Positions 62,736-64,000 of a stretch of 64,000 nt of DNA are shown here, in pieces. The notes under the pieces are model-generated. The model did no database searches. It saw only the letters and a list, made by a program, of their open reading frames with translations, and had not been told where the DNA came from. Each line of letters starts with the position of its first letter. The first letter of the stretch is position 1. The position numbers were made by a program, and so were the translations under genes. The stretch comes from Bufo bufo (Eukaryota > Chordata > Amphibia > Anura > Bufonidae): the NCBI RefSeq assembly GCF_905171765.1, contig NC_053397.1, forward strand, positions 109,385,295 to 109,449,294, given 5' to 3'.

Positions 62736-64000
62736 TTAAGCACTGTAGCCTCAAGCACTGTTCTGTTACTGCTTTGTAAACAAAAAAATATTATTATGTT
62801 ACTAAGTGCAATCACTTATTTGAACTTACAATGAAATTTTTTAATTTGAGCTAATTCACGAACTGCGTAAATCTTTGCATGTGCAGATGGTTTGCTATAT
62901 TTATGTAAGTTAAACAATGGAAAAACTGAAAAAAAAAATGTTAATGAATTAAATATTAACGGAAGTGAGCGGAAGTACATGGTTTATGAACAAATTACGT
63001 TCCACGTATTGATGTTAATACAGACCTGCTCACTGACCTACGGAGACACGATTTCCAAATGAACAGTTTTTCTGTTGATGAAAATGAATGACTGCGTATG
63101 CATGGCAATAAAGAAATTGGATCATGACCCCTCTGGCAGAGGACTACTCGTTCCCATATTGAAATATTATAATCCTCACATACTGCACATACCTTTTACC
63201 TGATTTTTTTTTACTGCCCTCAGGAGAACTGTGAATGACAAATGCAAAAATGGTTCCCCTTAGTACTTAGCTTAGGTTCCTTTGTTATTTTAGGAACAGT
63301 CATATAACTCGTTTTCACATGTCCTACAGACGGAAGCCTTAAAGGAGCATAAAAGAAGAGATGTAAATAACTTACTCTGATTCATTCAGGGTATAAAGCA
63401 CTAGCCCAAGGCATTTTACAACCTTTGCAGTAAATTTGTTGTTAGCTCCTCAAGACAAGACAACTCAGACAAACTGGCTTTTTATAGTTAAGTATAGACA
63501 CACGTTAATGCATCTTATATCCGTTAGATAATTTTTTTGTAATTATGCTGGTGAGCTTATGGTGTTCATTTAAGCATTGAGTCTGAATGCATCCTCTCCC
63601 AGCTGACTTTATTCAGAAATTCGCATGAATATTCTTTTTAAAAGTAATGGTAAACTTTTTTCCTTTTTTGTCGTTTTGGTGCCGTACACCCACATGCTTA
63701 GTCAAAACTATAGAATGTCAAGAGATCGATTTTACATTCACAGGCAGCTTACCTCCGGACAAAAGCTTACTGTCCTTACAGTCCTTTCAGCAAAGAATAC
63801 CCAGTTCTTACTCACTCATTAACTCCTTCTACCACAGGCCAATTTTCACCTACCTGCCCAGGTCTATTTTTGCAAATTTGACATGTTTCATTTTATTTGG
63901 AAATAATTTTGGAATGGTTTTACTTATCTAACCAATTCAGAGATATTTTTTTTCTGGTGACACATTGTATTTCACATTTGCAGAAAATATTTTCCTTTAT
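62736..64000. other. AT-rich region, no gene recognised
   Basis: No coding frame with family resemblance, no RNA gene and no clear repeat structure. The last ~150 bp have the feel of dispersed repeat sequence, but I cannot name it. Confidence 0.5.

Noticed and set aside
63625..63931. Two overlapping ~65-94 codon frames near the right edge.
   Set aside because: They have low complexity, no family resemblance and no supporting context.

Overview
The window looks like a nested graveyard of transposable elements from a vertebrate genome, most likely an anuran amphibian. I infer this from the mix of families: a Tx1-like LINE with a CCHC ORF1, a vertebrate-type DIRS tyrosine-recombinase element, CR1 LINEs, hAT elements with internal minisatellites, a Ty3/Gypsy-retrovirus-lineage LTR element, and a palindromic element with a hammerhead-ribozyme motif. 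I see no host protein-coding gene, tRNA or rRNA gene.

From 1 to about 57,100 the framework is one DNA transposon. A hAT terminus ends at 57,101 (TIR starting TAGAGTTG on the minus strand) and carries a 120-bp minisatellite (56,425-56,815; further pieces at 3,554-3,655 and 9,367-9,404). Four copies of one Tx1-like LINE (A: 1-3,553, cut by the window edge; B: 9,405-19,909; C: 19,933-48,307; E: 48,329-56,424), all on the minus strand, lie head to tail. Each is bounded by the same 21-23 bp of the minisatellite. All three 3' junctions in the window fall after the same base. Once later insertions are subtracted, B, C and E come to about 8.18, 8.16 and 8.10 kb, which supports the reconstruction.

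Later insertions sit inside this array. A complete DIRS element (3,656-9,366) lies in the minisatellite between A and B. A palindromic Penelope-like or retrozyme-like element (10,154-12,464, 1,037-nt inverted arms, 14-bp TSD) lies in the 3' UTR of B. A 5'-truncated CR1 (20,447-22,910) lies in the 3' UTR of C. An LTR retrotransposon (24,121-36,320) splits ORF2 of C with a 4-bp TSD and has a rearranged 3' LTR. A 5'-truncated LINE of a different 3'-UTR type (D, 40,931-46,610) splits ORF1 of C.

The LINE encodes a very long ORF1 (about 1,227 codons: coiled coil, acidic and low-complexity regions, RNA-binding-like domain, three CCHC knuckles). Nine bases later comes ORF2 (1,132 aa: AP endonuclease, reverse transcriptase, C-terminal zinc motif). 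Every copy is disabled, but E ORF2 lacks only its ATG and the last ~30 codons, and C ORF2 was open before the LTR insertion.

From 57,102 to 64,000 there is a solo LTR with a 5-bp TSD (57,296-58,132), a decayed hAT transposase with a BED zinc finger (59,013-60,617), a tandem repeat of about 75 bp (60,690-61,345), a CR1 fragment (61,346-62,315), a possible degenerate Penelope-type remnant, a hairpin, and AT-rich DNA in which I recognise nothing.
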